Origin: Spirochaetota bacterium
Lineage (GTDB): Bacteria; Spirochaetota; GWE2-31-10
Assembly: GCA_022361115.1 (NCBI GenBank)
Contig: JAKSBL010000286.1
Location: 1-43,475 of the forward strand
Length of the DNA: 43,475 nucleotides
Reading direction: 5' to 3'
The notes under the pieces: generated by a model
Seen by the model: only the letters and a program-made list of their open reading frames with translations
Told to the model about the DNA's origin: nothing
The model's database searches: none
In this document: piece after piece, positions 8,818 through 17,711 of the stretch
How the letters are laid out: each line of letters opens with the position of its first letter
Numbering within the stretch: the stretch's first letter is position 1
Made by a program: the position numbers and the translations under genes

Positions 8818-10005
8818 ATGAGACATAATTTTAATCTTTTATTTTTATTCACTTTGTTTTGTTTATTGGTAAGCGGTTGTTCAGTTGCTGAAAATAGTGA
8901 AGAGAATAGTTATCAGACTATTGATGCTAATATTCGCAATAAGGTTAGTGATTTTGATGAAACTAGCATAATTACCGCAATTGATTCTGATGATTTCGTA
9001 GGAGAATACACGTCTATTGCAGTGAATGGTGACAATATTTATATTTCCTATTTTGATCATACAAATGGGGATTTAAAGGTGGCTAGATCAAATAATAGAG
9101 GAATTTCTTGGGATACAAAAACAATTGATTCTTATGGTACTGTAGGCTGGGATACCTCAATAACAGTTGTAGATGAAAATATTTATGTAGCTTATTATGA
9201 TTTAACCAATCATGATTTAAAGTTTGCTAAATCAACTAATGGAGGTAACTTATGGGACCCTCTTGATATTAGAACAGTTGATGAAACTGGTTATGTTGGG
9301 AAACATACATCAATAACTGCTGATCATAATTATATTTATATTTCTTATTCTGATCATACAAACAGGGATTTAAAATTTGCCAGATCAGATGACAATGGAG
9401 ATACCTGGGAATTACAAACAGTAGATTCAATAGGTGTTATAGGTACTTATACTTCTATAAAAAATGAAGGCTCAAATGTATATATATCTTATTATGATAT
9501 AACAAATAGAGATTTGAAGCTGGCTGCTTCTGCTGATGAAGGACTCACATGGGAAAGAATTATAGTAGATGGTATAGGGAATGTAGGTGCAGATACATCA
9601 ATTGCAGTAGATGAATCAGATTTATACTTTTCATACCGGGATACAGTGGGTAGAGATTTAAAGTTTGCAAAATTAACCAAAAAAGAAGGCATTTGGCACC
9701 ATATCTATGTTAAAACCATTGATTCTATAGATGATGTTGGTTATGCCACATCCATATCCTTAGAAAATAATTATGTTTATATTTCCTATTATGATCGAAC
9801 AAATGGGGATTTAAAGTTTGCAAAATCAAGAGATTGGGGTAAAACCTGGCTTCTTGGTGATATTATAGTAGTGGATTCAACAGATAATGTTGGCGAGCAT
9901 TCGTCCATAGCTTGCTACTTTTCTAATGTATATATTTCATATTGGGATCACACAAATAGAGATTTGAAGTTTGCAAAATCAGTGGATAGAGGAAGTACCT
10001 GGTAA
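8818..10005 (+). CDS. Secreted lipoprotein forming a seven-bladed beta-propeller
   Basis: The lipobox is LLVSGC with Cys21. From about residue 55 to the C-terminus there are seven repeats of about 47-51 residues, each with the pattern ..VYISYYDxTNxDLKFAKS..GxTW...VDSxGxVGxxTS. The YISYxDxTNxDLKFA core resembles sialidase/BNR-type propeller strands. The last repeat ends exactly at STW-stop, lacking its outer strand, while residues about 50-63 (ITAIDSDDFVGEY) match that missing strand. This is the classical velcro closure of a seven-bladed propeller, so the gene is complete. It has a very strong ribosome binding site (AAGGAGGTG). No catalytic residues are evident; ligand binding or adhesion is possible. 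Confidence 0.8.
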   Translation: MRHNFNLLFLFTLFCLLVSGCSVAENSEENSYQTIDANIRNKVSDFDETSIITAIDSDDFVGEYTSIAVNGDNIYISYFDHTNGDLKVARSNNRGISWDTKTIDSYGTVGWDTSITVVDENIYVAYYDLTNHDLKFAKSTNGGNLWDPLDIRTVDETGYVGKHTSITADHNYIYISYSDHTNRDLKFARSDDNGDTWELQTVDSIGVIGTYTSIKNEGSNVYISYYDITNRDLKLAASADEGLTWERIIVDGIGNVGADTSIAVDESDLYFSYRDTVGRDLKFAKLTKKEGIWHHIYVKTIDSIDDVGYATSISLENNYVYISYYDRTNGDLKFAKSRDWGKTWLLGDIIVVDSTDNVGEHSSIACYFSNVYISYWDHTNRDLKFAKSVDRGSTW

Positions 10006-10111
10006 TGAAATTACAAGCTCTCGGTATAATTTTCAATACTTTATCTTATTCTCACTTCTTTTATTAAGTCTGTAGCTGTACTTGTATCCATCATTATAAT
10101 TCTAATAAAAT

Positions 10112-10158
10112 GGGCGTTTTCCATAAATAATCTTATTGGAAATCGCCCTTGATTTTTT
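10112..10158 (+). terminator. Rho-independent terminator after propeller lipoprotein
   Basis: An 11-bp stem with one mismatch (GGGCGTTTTCC at 10112-10122, GGAAATCGCCC at 10138-10148) is followed by a T-rich tail ending in TTTTTT. It lies about 105 bases after the stop at 10005. Confidence 0.8.
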
Positions 10159-10228
10159 ACTACAATTATATTTTTCAAAGAAAAATAAAAATATTATAAT
10201 AACTAAAACTTTGGAAGAAAGATAGTTT

Positions 10229-12832
10229 ATGACAATCAGAGAACATGCAGATCAAACAGAAAAGAAATTTGGTATCCGGGCAGTTGATATTCATAAATGG
10301 ATAGATGGATTTTTTGATGCAGAAAGTTTTGAGTTATTTATCAAAGGAAAAACAGGAGTTGATTTTAATCCCTATGAACATCGCAGATATCGTCATTGCC
10401 GGGAAGCATTAAAAGAGGCTTATCAGGAATTCCAGTCGAAATATAGTAAGGATCAGATTAAAGCAGTATTTGAATCTCACTTAAAGGATGATTATAACGG
10501 ATATATCCCTTGCCGCAATGATTTCGAAAATGGCCTGTTTCGGGAAAAATATCATGAAAGAGGGGATTTTCAGGATAAAGTCCTGACTTCAGTTGAATTA
10601 TCTGAATATTTCAAGGGTAAAAATTATCAAATTTCAAATAAAAATAAACAGAAAACAGATTTTAAATTTTTACTGCGGATTATTCTTCCTGTTTTAATCG
10701 CTTTGGTATTATTTTTAGGAACAGGTTTAATTTTCATCATTCCGGTTTATTATGATATTATGATGAATAATAAAAAAATCCTGATTAAAGAACTGGTCAA
10801 TACAGCTGCCAGTTCTATAAGTTATTATATACAAGAAGAAAAAAATCATAATTTGACCAGGCAGGAAGCCCAAAAAATGGCTCACTTAGAAGTAGAAAAA
10901 ATGCGTTATGGAGTTGATGGAAAAGATTACTTTTTTATAACGGACATGCACCCTTTTATGATTATGCATCCCTATCGAAATGATTTGGTAGGTGAGGATT
11001 TAAATCATTACAAAGACAGTGAAGATAAAAGCGGGAAAAAAATCTTTGTAGAGTTTGTTAAAATTGTGAAAAATTATCAGGAAGGCTATCTTGAGTATTG
11101 CTGGCAATGGATGGATGATACAGATCAAAAAGCATTAAAACTATCTTATGTGAAGGGTATTCCTGAATGGAACTGGATAATAGGAACCGGTATTTATATT
11201 AACGATATAGAAGAAGAAATTAATGCATTTACTGATAAATTACTTCTTGTTTTTAGTATTATCTCTTTAATGATTTGCTTGGCTCTCTTTTATGTCATCA
11301 TGCAGAGTAAAAAAATTGAAACAAATCGGCAATACTTTGAACTCGGTTTAATTGAAGCAAAAAATCGGTACCGGGCATTAGTTGAATCTGCCAATGAAGG
11401 TTATATTCTGGAAATCGGCGGAGAGCATGTTTATTCCAACCATACTTTACAACGTTTGTTAGACTATAATGAAGAAGAATTGACTGAGCTAAAACTTTTT
11501 GATTTATTAGATAAAGTCTATCCTGCTAATTTAGATCCCAAAGAATATTTAACAAAATTATATCAGTCCTTTGTAGAGCCAAAAAAGTTTGAAGCCAGAT
11601 TAATAACGAAAGGGGGTTATCCAATTGATTTAATTATCAGTGTTTCTAATTTGTTTTTTTCTCAAAAAAATGGACATGTTATTTCGTTTAGAGAAAAGCA
11701 ACAAAATAAAGAACATATATTTTCCCGGTTAGCCCATTTCCCTTTATTAAAAAGCAGTTTTAATTCTAAGCAAGACCATTCTGTTTTAAATATCCAATCA
11801 ATAGTGAAAAATATAATAGAAAGCAATGAATCAACTCAGATAATCAAGTTATTAAACCAGCTGCCTCAACAGGTTTCTCATATGCTGAATACAGGGTTAG
11901 ATCCCCAAATCATTAGAAGTTATGTGAATGAGAGCTATCAAGCAGCAAGTCAAAAATTTATAGAAATAGCAGTCAAAGCATTGGGACAACCACCAGTAAA
12001 ATTTTGTTTTTTTGCCTTAGGCAGTAGTGCAAGAGGAGAAATGACTCTGTTTTCTGATCAGGATAATGCTCTGGTCTATCAGGATGTTTCTGTAGCAAAT
12101 AAAAATGAAGTTGAAAAGTATTTTTTAAAGTTGTCATCTAATGTTAATCAAAATTTAGATCAAGCAGGGTTTCATATTTGTCCAGGTGGATTAGTTGCTT
12201 CAAACAGCAAGTGGTGTTTAACCCTCTCTCATTGGCAAGCCTTGTTTCAAGACTGGTTTGAAGCAATGAATCCTGAGGCTTTTTTAAAAATTAATGTTTT
12301 TGCAGATACAAAATATGTTTATGGTAACCAGGAACTATTAATCAATCTGCAGGAAAATTTTAGAAATTATTCTCAAAATAATACCCCTTTTTTTAATCTT
12401 TATGTGAATAATTCCTTACTTTATAAAGTCCCTATGAATTTATTAGGGGGAATCAAAACAGATAAAAAAAAAAAAAAAAAAAATATCAATATTAAAGCCT
12501 GTTTAAAACCATTGGAAATTGGTTCCAGGATTTATGCATTAAAAAATGAAATCACCGCAACCAGCACAAGCGACCGTTTATATGCATTGCTGAACAAGAA
12601 AAAAATCTCATCTAATCTTTATCAAAATAGCATCTATGCTTTTTATTATCTCTGGAATTTGCGATTTTATAATCAAATTATTTTGAATGCTGATCTGGAG
12701 AAATTAAATGATGAACTGGATTTAAGTCGGCTTTCTGAAATTGAAGTTGAGAATTTAAAAACAGTTCTAAATCAAATTCAGAATTTTCAAAACAGGTTAA
12801 ATAGTGATTTTATTGGCAGAGTAAGAATATAA
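10229..12832 (+). CDS. Membrane sensor: unknown N-terminal domain, Cache, PAS and DUF294-type nucleotidyltransferase
   Basis: Residues 1-135 form a soluble domain that I could not assign firmly; it has a His/Arg-rich stretch HRRYRHCREA at 51-60. A membrane segment spans about 148-173. A Cache-type sensor lies at 180-330 (DYFFITDMHPFMIMHPYR, then WNWIIGTGIYI). A second membrane segment is at about 338-358, and a PAS domain at about 380-490. The C-terminal half is a GlnD/DUF294-like nucleotidyltransferase with GSSARGE at 598-604 and DQD at 610-612, followed by a helical DUF294_C-like region. It would sense a small extracytoplasmic ligand and alter nucleotidyl transfer to an unknown target. Codons 746-752 contain A20 at 12464-12483, a slippage-prone tract. 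The ribosome binding site is weak (GGAAGAAAG). Confidence 0.8.
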   Translation: MTIREHADQTEKKFGIRAVDIHKWIDGFFDAESFELFIKGKTGVDFNPYEHRRYRHCREALKEAYQEFQSKYSKDQIKAVFESHLKDDYNGYIPCRNDFENGLFREKYHERGDFQDKVLTSVELSEYFKGKNYQISNKNKQKTDFKFLLRIILPVLIALVLFLGTGLIFIIPVYYDIMMNNKKILIKELVNTAASSISYYIQEEKNHNLTRQEAQKMAHLEVEKMRYGVDGKDYFFITDMHPFMIMHPYRNDLVGEDLNHYKDSEDKSGKKIFVEFVKIVKNYQEGYLEYCWQWMDDTDQKALKLSYVKGIPEWNWIIGTGIYINDIEEEINAFTDKLLLVFSIISLMICLALFYVIMQSKKIETNRQYFELGLIEAKNRYRALVESANEGYILEIGGEHVYSNHTLQRLLDYNEEELTELKLFDLLDKVYPANLDPKEYLTKLYQSFVEPKKFEARLITKGGYPIDLIISVSNLFFSQKNGHVISFREKQQNKEHIFSRLAHFPLLKSSFNSKQDHSVLNIQSIVKNIIESNESTQIIKLLNQLPQQVSHMLNTGLDPQIIRSYVNESYQAASQKFIEIAVKALGQPPVKFCFFALGSSARGEMTLFSDQDNALVYQDVSVANKNEVEKYFLKLSSNVNQNLDQAGFHICPGGLVASNSKWCLTLSHWQALFQDWFEAMNPEAFLKINVFADTKYVYGNQELLINLQENFRNYSQNNTPFFNLYVNNSLLYKVPMNLLGGIKTDKKKKKKNINIKACLKPLEIGSRIYALKNEITATSTSDRLYALLNKKKISSNLYQNSIYAFYYLWNLRFYNQIILNADLEKLNDELDLSRLSEIEVENLKTVLNQIQNFQNRLNSDFIGRVRI
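12464..12483 (+). repeat. A20 homopolymer inside the sensor gene
   Basis: Twenty consecutive A bases encode six Lys codons and the first two bases of an Asn codon. In the present length the frame is open to 12832. Gain or loss of one base would truncate the protein shortly after residue 750 and remove the C-terminal 110 or so residues. Confidence 0.9.
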
Positions 12833-12851
12833 CAGCTTTTTTTAATTTCTG

Positions 12852-12879
12852 TTGACAATTTCCAAAAAATTGTTATTAT
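12852..12879 (+). promoter_or_regulatory. Sigma-70 promoter of the pullulanase gene
   Basis: Consensus TTGACA at 12852-12857 and TATTAT at 12874-12879, spaced by 16 bases. The -10 element overlaps the left edge of the large palindrome, so the expected transcription start, about 12886, lies inside it. Confidence 0.7.
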
Positions 12880-12920
12880 GTATTGTAAACCGGTTTAGTA
12901 AACCGGTTTACAATACATAA
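12876..12920. promoter_or_regulatory. Double LacI-type operator, 22-bp perfect inverted repeat
   Basis: Arms 12876-12897 and 12899-12920 are perfect inverted complements around a single G at 12898. Each arm contains its own palindrome AAACCGGTTT with a central CG, the usual form of a LacI/GalR-family operator. Two operator copies centred about 14 bases apart cover the -10 box and start site. A maltodextrin- or catabolite-responsive LacI-family repressor would fit the pullulanase context; no such regulator is encoded in the window. The ribosome binding site AAGGAG follows immediately. Confidence 0.75.
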
Positions 12921-12931
12921 AAGGAGAAAAA

Positions 12932-15436
12932 ATGAACAAAAAAGTAATATTAATCATTCTTGTCTTTTTTTTAAAATTATCTATTTTTGCAGCCAATGGA
13001 CCAGGGCAATTAGGGGCAAAATATACTCCTGAGGAAACCACTTTTTCTATTTGGTCTCCTGATACCAGCAATGTAGTCCTGCTGTTGGACGGAGTGGAGT
13101 ATCCTTGTTCCAGGATTTCTGACTTTGATGGTTACACTGATATCTATTCTGTTACTGTTTCCGGGGATCGGAAAGACCAGGTTTATCAATTTAAAATAAA
13201 TGGGCAATCTGTTCGAGATCCTTATGGAGTCATGTTATCAGAAGCTGAATCTAATTTTAATGTAGTAATGGATTTAGAGGAAACAAATCCTGATAATGGC
13301 TGGTATGATCGCCCTGATTTAGTAGAAAGGGAAGACGCTGTTATTTATGAAATACATATTCGGGATTTTACTATTGATGAAAATTCCGGGATTCCAACTG
13401 ATAAAAAAGGGAAGTTTCTGGGCATGGTTCATTCCGGCAGTACTTATAATGGGTTAACTACAGGAATCGATCACTTAATTGAATTAGGAGTTACTCATGT
13501 TCAAATTCTCCCTTTTTATGATTTTGCTACCCGTCATTATAACTGGGGATATGATCCAGCAAATTATAATATTCCTGAAGATCAATATGTTTCTGATCCC
13601 GATGATTCGGTAAAAAGGATAAAAGAACTAAAAACCATGATCAATGAGTTTCATAATGCTGGTATCAGAGTCATTATGGATGTAGTTTACAATCACACTT
13701 ATATGCCATTGGAAAAAGATGGGCCGATTCCAGAATATTTACAGGACTATATTGATGTTTTTGAACCAATTACCAGAGATTATTATTTAACTGACAGTAA
13801 TGGAGATCTCATTGATTTGTCTGGCTGTGCCAATACTCTGGATACTCAAAATGCCATGGTGAACCGCTTTATCAGGGATTCTTTAGAGTACTGGGTTGAG
13901 GAATTTCATATTGACGGCTTTCGTTTTGATCTCTTTGGTACAATGATGTACCAGGCTGTGGATGAGTGGGCCGATTATTTAAATAGCCAATTTGCCGATG
14001 CAAATTTGCTGATCTATGGAGAACCCTGGCAGGGTACTGGTGACAACACATTAGGTAGTAATAAAGTCCGGCTAGGTAAAATGCCTTTATTGGCTGATTC
14101 ACATGTAGGCGCCTTTAATGATCAGTTTAGACAAGCCATTAAAGGGAGTTCCGACAATGGAGATTGGAATGGTTATATGTGTAACGAGAGTGACGCCTAT
14201 GGTGTTGAGCAAGGAATTCGAGGCTCTTTATTGGAAGTGAAGAGTAAAACTGCTGTTGATGATTGGAGTGACCGCTTTGCATATGATCCGGAACAGACCA
14301 TAAATTACGCTGCAGCTCATGATAATCTTTGTCTTTGGGATAAACTAATTGCTGCAGGCCATGAAGATAATTATGGAAAAAGAATCGTGAAATTTGTCAA
14401 TGGGATATTAATGACTTCCCAGGGAATACCTTTTATCCATGCTGGAGATGAAATGCTGCGAACTAAATTAGGGGATGATGCGAATTGGGAATATGCAGAA
14501 AACAGTTATAAGGCCCCGGATGAGTATAATAAAATTCGCTGGCAATGGAAAGAAAGCAATCTGGAGGTTTTTGAGTATATAAAAGCATTAATTAGTTTAA
14601 GAAAATCTCATCCGGGATTAAGATTTAACACCTGGGATGAGATCAATAATAATATGACTACAGAAGTTGTGAATAATGGAAAGGTCATTATTTCCCAAAT
14701 CAATGCAGCAGCCAATAATGATCAATGGAGTAAAATTCTGGTGATTTATAATAGTGATAATAATTATTGGTACCAGCTGCCGTCTGGTAACTGGTATATT
14801 GCTGTAGAAAAGGAAAATGGTAATGCCAATGATATTTTGGCTGGTGAATGGGTGGAAGTGGAAGGGACTTCGATTACTGTATTATATCAGCTTCAGGAAG
14901 AATGGGAGCAAGCTTATCTAAGAAGTACTGAAAATAATTGGGGGACAACAAATATGGAAAAAGTTGGTCCCAATACCTGGGAAGCAACCGTTACTTTTAC
15001 AGATACTGGGGATAATCCCCCCCGTTTTAAAATCGATCATTATGGAGATTGGACAGAGAGTTATCCCAGTGTTGATTATGTTGTAGAAGCCAATCAAACC
15101 TATAAAATTACTTTTCATGACATTACAAAAGAGGTAAATGCTGAACTGGTTGATCCTGTAACTTCAGTGACCATTTATTATTCAGAATTTGAATATGCTT
15201 CATCCTATATTTTACATTGCTGGAATGGATTAAGTGAAGACTATACCATGACTTATGATGGACCATTTAATAATATCCATTGGTGGAAGATAACTTTAGC
15301 TAATGTACCAGCTAATTTTAATTTTTGTTTTACGAATAGCAATGGGAACTGGGATGGTGTAAACCGTTTATATTCTGAACAGGGTGAGCATTTATATATC
15401 TATTATGGGGATAGCACAGTCTACACATCCAGGTAG
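12932..15436 (+). CDS. pulA: Secreted type I pullulanase (GH13) with C-terminal starch-binding-like modules
   Basis: Hydrolyses alpha-1,6 branches of pullulan, glycogen and starch outside the cytoplasm. A signal peptide ends near FAA-NGPG. A CBM48-like domain (about 25-120) precedes the GH13 barrel. The pullulanase signature YNWGYDP is at 203-209, with predicted nucleophile D333 (FRFDLFG), acid/base E364 (GEPW) and transition-state stabiliser D464 (AHDN). After a beta-sandwich, two further modules at about 655-735 and 745-834 resemble starch-binding domains; the last is CBM25/53-like with many Trp residues. It has no lipobox, so release to the periplasm or medium is expected. Preceded by AAGGAG. 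Its role fits glycogen phosphorylase elsewhere in the window. Confidence 0.93.
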   Translation: MNKKVILIILVFFLKLSIFAANGPGQLGAKYTPEETTFSIWSPDTSNVVLLLDGVEYPCSRISDFDGYTDIYSVTVSGDRKDQVYQFKINGQSVRDPYGVMLSEAESNFNVVMDLEETNPDNGWYDRPDLVEREDAVIYEIHIRDFTIDENSGIPTDKKGKFLGMVHSGSTYNGLTTGIDHLIELGVTHVQILPFYDFATRHYNWGYDPANYNIPEDQYVSDPDDSVKRIKELKTMINEFHNAGIRVIMDVVYNHTYMPLEKDGPIPEYLQDYIDVFEPITRDYYLTDSNGDLIDLSGCANTLDTQNAMVNRFIRDSLEYWVEEFHIDGFRFDLFGTMMYQAVDEWADYLNSQFADANLLIYGEPWQGTGDNTLGSNKVRLGKMPLLADSHVGAFNDQFRQAIKGSSDNGDWNGYMCNESDAYGVEQGIRGSLLEVKSKTAVDDWSDRFAYDPEQTINYAAAHDNLCLWDKLIAAGHEDNYGKRIVKFVNGILMTSQGIPFIHAGDEMLRTKLGDDANWEYAENSYKAPDEYNKIRWQWKESNLEVFEYIKALISLRKSHPGLRFNTWDEINNNMTTEVVNNGKVIISQINAAANNDQWSKILVIYNSDNNYWYQLPSGNWYIAVEKENGNANDILAGEWVEVEGTSITVLYQLQEEWEQAYLRSTENNWGTTNMEKVGPNTWEATVTFTDTGDNPPRFKIDHYGDWTESYPSVDYVVEANQTYKITFHDITKEVNAELVDPVTSVTIYYSEFEYASSYILHCWNGLSEDYTMTYDGPFNNIHWWKITLANVPANFNFCFTNSNGNWDGVNRLYSEQGEHLYIYYGDSTVYTSR

Positions 15437-15455
15437 GATGAAAAAAATATTGATG

Positions 15456-15490
15456 GGCTGGATAATGTTTTTTGATCCAGCCTTTATTTA
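15456..15490 (+). terminator. Terminator after pullulanase
   Basis: An 8-bp stem GGCTGGAT (15456-15463) pairs with ATCCAGCC (15475-15482) and is followed by TTTATTTATT. It separates the pullulanase gene from the convergent acylphosphatase gene and may serve both directions weakly. Confidence 0.7.
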
Positions 15491-15513
15491 TTAAAAAATC
15501 ACTAAAGTGAAAT

Positions 15514-15789
15514 TTAAAACTGGTAGTCTCCGCTGATGGTTCCTGAATATTTTTGTTTATCAATATGATTAATCTTTCCATAAAACATGTAATTTTGCGG
15601 ATTGGTTTGTAAAGCCAGACAATACTGATTAATTCTTTGTGAATCATCACAATCCAGCAATACTTCAACAGTACCATCAAAAAGATTAGATGCTGCACCA
15701 TGGATTTGAAAATATTGTGCATAAAGGCTGCAATAATAACGACAACAAACCCCTTGCACCATACCATGCAGATTTAAGCGAACCGGCAT
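15514..15789 (-). CDS. acyP: Acylphosphatase
   Basis: A small cytosolic enzyme hydrolysing acyl phosphates such as acetyl phosphate or carbamoyl phosphate. It has the family length (91 residues) and both motifs: the phosphate-binding loop GMVQGVCCRYY with catalytic Arg17, and SNLFDGTVEV with catalytic Asn35. The usual GF before the Arg is replaced by CC, and the usual GWVRN by GAASN, so it is a divergent member. The start is supported by GGAGG seven bases upstream. It is a single gene convergent with pullulanase; no functional link to it is evident. Confidence 0.82.
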   Translation of the reverse strand: MPVRLNLHGMVQGVCCRYYCSLYAQYFQIHGAASNLFDGTVEVLLDCDDSQRINQYCLALQTNPQNYMFYGKINHIDKQKYSGTISGDYQF

Positions 15790-16100
15790 ACTCTATCCTC
15801 CATTTTAAAAAATGAATGATGATAACCAATATTTTATCAATTTGAATAATAAATTTCAACTTTATTTCTTCTTTGGTTAATCAGGTTTGGCTTTTCTCTG
15901 GATAAATTTATTGTCCTTAATACCCATTATTGACAGAAATAAATGATTAACACGATAATCAAATTCAGCTTCTGGAAAAAGGATTATCCACCATTCATTA
16001 TAAACAATGAAAATCGGTTCTTTTATAGCGTGAATCACTTATTTATAAGATAATAAAAAATCACATTTTTTACAATTCAATCGATAAACCAGCTCTTTGC
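15790..16100. other. Intergenic region between acyP and the def promoter
   Basis: No ORF with a credible start, no RNA gene and no strong hairpin was found. The stretch is AT-rich and contains the divergent upstream regions of acyP (minus) and def (plus). Confidence 0.5.
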
Positions 16101-16129
16101 TTGACATTGAATAGGGAATTTACTATATT
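16101..16129 (+). promoter_or_regulatory. Sigma-70 promoter for the def-fmt operon
   Basis: TTGACA at 16101-16106 and TATATT at 16124-16129 with the optimal 17-base spacing. Transcription would start near 16137, leaving a leader of about 130 bases before def. Confidence 0.7.
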
Positions 16130-16270
16130 TAGTGCACAGTCAGCATATGTAAAATAAAATTCGTATTTATATATAAAAATTAGTAATAAATTGTGATCTT
16201 TTTGATCATCATAAGTGGTTTAGATGAAATTATGTAAGCGATGTAACAGTTTTAAACATAAGGAGGTTTT

Positions 16271-16759
16271 ATGTTGAAATTACAGACTTATGATAATAAA
16301 GTTTTAGAAAATAAATCTGAAGAAGTAAAAAACATAGATAAAGACTTGGAAAACTTAGTCAATGAAATGTTTAAAATCATGTATGAAAATAATGGAATTG
16401 GCTTGGCTGCGGTTCAAGTTGGTGTTTTAAAAAGGCTATTTGTAATGGATGTTCCCAAACAGGGACGTTATGTTATGATAAATCCTGTAATAAAAGACTT
16501 TTCTAAAGATAAATCAATCTACGAAGAAGGATGTTTATCAGTTCCTGGAATTTTAGCTGAAGTAGAACGTCCTGCCGAAGTTACAGTTGAATATACAGAC
16601 TTAAAAGGTAAAAGAAAAACCTTAAAAGCCTCAGGAGTGTTAGCTACCTGCATTCAACATGAAAATGACCATTTAGATGGTGTATTGTTTATTGATCGTA
16701 TTGATCCTGTTGAAAAATTAACAAAAATGCGAGAATACCGGAGTATGCTGCAAGTATGA
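16271..16759 (+). CDS. def: Peptide deformylase
   Basis: A metalloenzyme that removes the formyl group from the N-terminal Met of new proteins in the cytosol. All three family motifs are present: GIGLAAVQ (42-49), EGCLS (86-90, metal ligand C88) and QHENDH (129-134, metal ligands H130 and H134, catalytic E131). Length 162 residues is normal. AAGGAGG lies just upstream of the start. The stop overlaps the fmt start by four bases (ATGA), the common def-fmt pairing of formylation and deformylation. Confidence 0.97.
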   Translation: MLKLQTYDNKVLENKSEEVKNIDKDLENLVNEMFKIMYENNGIGLAAVQVGVLKRLFVMDVPKQGRYVMINPVIKDFSKDKSIYEEGCLSVPGILAEVERPAEVTVEYTDLKGKRKTLKASGVLATCIQHENDHLDGVLFIDRIDPVEKLTKMREYRSMLQV

Positions 16760-17703
16760 AAATCATCTTTCTGGGAACACCGGAAATAGGGGTGCCTGTC
16801 TTAAAAAAAGTTGCCTCTCAACATGATGTTGTAGCTGTTATCACCCAACCGGACAAACCTGCTGGCCGTTCAAAAAAACGAATACCATCCCCCATTGCTG
16901 TAACAGCAAAGGAATTGCAAATCCCGGTGTTTAAACCACTAAAAATAGATCCAGCCGTTCTCGATGAGTTAACCGCATATCAAGCAGATATTTTTCTGAC
17001 TTTTGCCTTTGGTATGATTTTGAGAAAAGATTTCTTTGCCGTTACCAAACAGGGGGGGATGAATATCCATCCTTCCTTACTTCCTCTGTATCGCGGCCCA
17101 TCTCCTCTCCAAACCGCCTTGTTTAATGGAGAGAAAAAATCTGGCATTACTATTCAGCAAGTTGCTTTAAAAGTTGATTCTGGAGATATTCTCTGGCAAG
17201 AAGCCTTTGATATTTCAGATAATATCAATGTAGTTGAATTAAAACAACAGGTTAGTCAGCGTTCAGCAGAAATCATTCTCCCTTTTTTAGCAGATTGGGA
17301 AGCAGGAAAGATCACACCGCAGCCGCAATTACAGGAACAGGCAACTTATTGCCATATGATTTCTAAAGACCAGGGCTTGATTGATTGGAATCAGTCTGCT
17401 GTACAAATACATAACCAGGTTCGAGCATTTATGCATTGGCCAATTGCTCATACTTTTTTAGATGGGATTAAGTTAAATATTTATCAATCCCATCTTGTTG
17501 ATCCTGAGGATTATGAATGGAATCAAGATGTCGAAAACGGGACTATCGTCAATGCTTGTCACAAAAAAGGGGTTATTATTAAGACAGGTGCAGGTTTTAT
17601 CGCAATAATCTCTTTACAATTAGCTGGAAAAAAAGTATTAAAATGTAATGACTTCTTAAATGGATGTAAAGATTTAAATTTAAAAAAACTAGGTATGGAG
17701 TAA
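16756..17703 (+). CDS. fmt: Methionyl-tRNA formyltransferase
   Basis: Formylates initiator Met-tRNA using 10-formyl-tetrahydrofolate. The N-terminal Rossmann-type domain carries the catalytic triad equivalents N103, H105 and D141 (MNIHPSLLPLYRG and KVDSGDIL). A C-terminal beta-barrel tRNA-binding domain follows from about 205. Length 315 residues is typical. It is translationally coupled to def by an ATGA overlap. The PASTA protein gene follows 8 bases after the stop. Confidence 0.96.
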   Translation: MKIIFLGTPEIGVPVLKKVASQHDVVAVITQPDKPAGRSKKRIPSPIAVTAKELQIPVFKPLKIDPAVLDELTAYQADIFLTFAFGMILRKDFFAVTKQGGMNIHPSLLPLYRGPSPLQTALFNGEKKSGITIQQVALKVDSGDILWQEAFDISDNINVVELKQQVSQRSAEIILPFLADWEAGKITPQPQLQEQATYCHMISKDQGLIDWNQSAVQIHNQVRAFMHWPIAHTFLDGIKLNIYQSHLVDPEDYEWNQDVENGTIVNACHKKGVIIKTGAGFIAIISLQLAGKKVLKCNDFLNGCKDLNLKKLGME

Positions 17704-17711
17704 CATTTAAA

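Noticed and set aside
8818-10005. Short direct DNA repeats as a possible CRISPR or tandem-repeat array
   Set aside because: The repeats are codon-phased propeller blades within an open reading frame, with no spacers.
15330-15767. A 145-codon minus-strand open frame over the end of pullulanase and the acylphosphatase gene
   Set aside because: It overlaps two well-supported genes in other frames, has no ribosome binding site and shows no recognisable protein pattern; acylphosphatase motifs are in the other frame.
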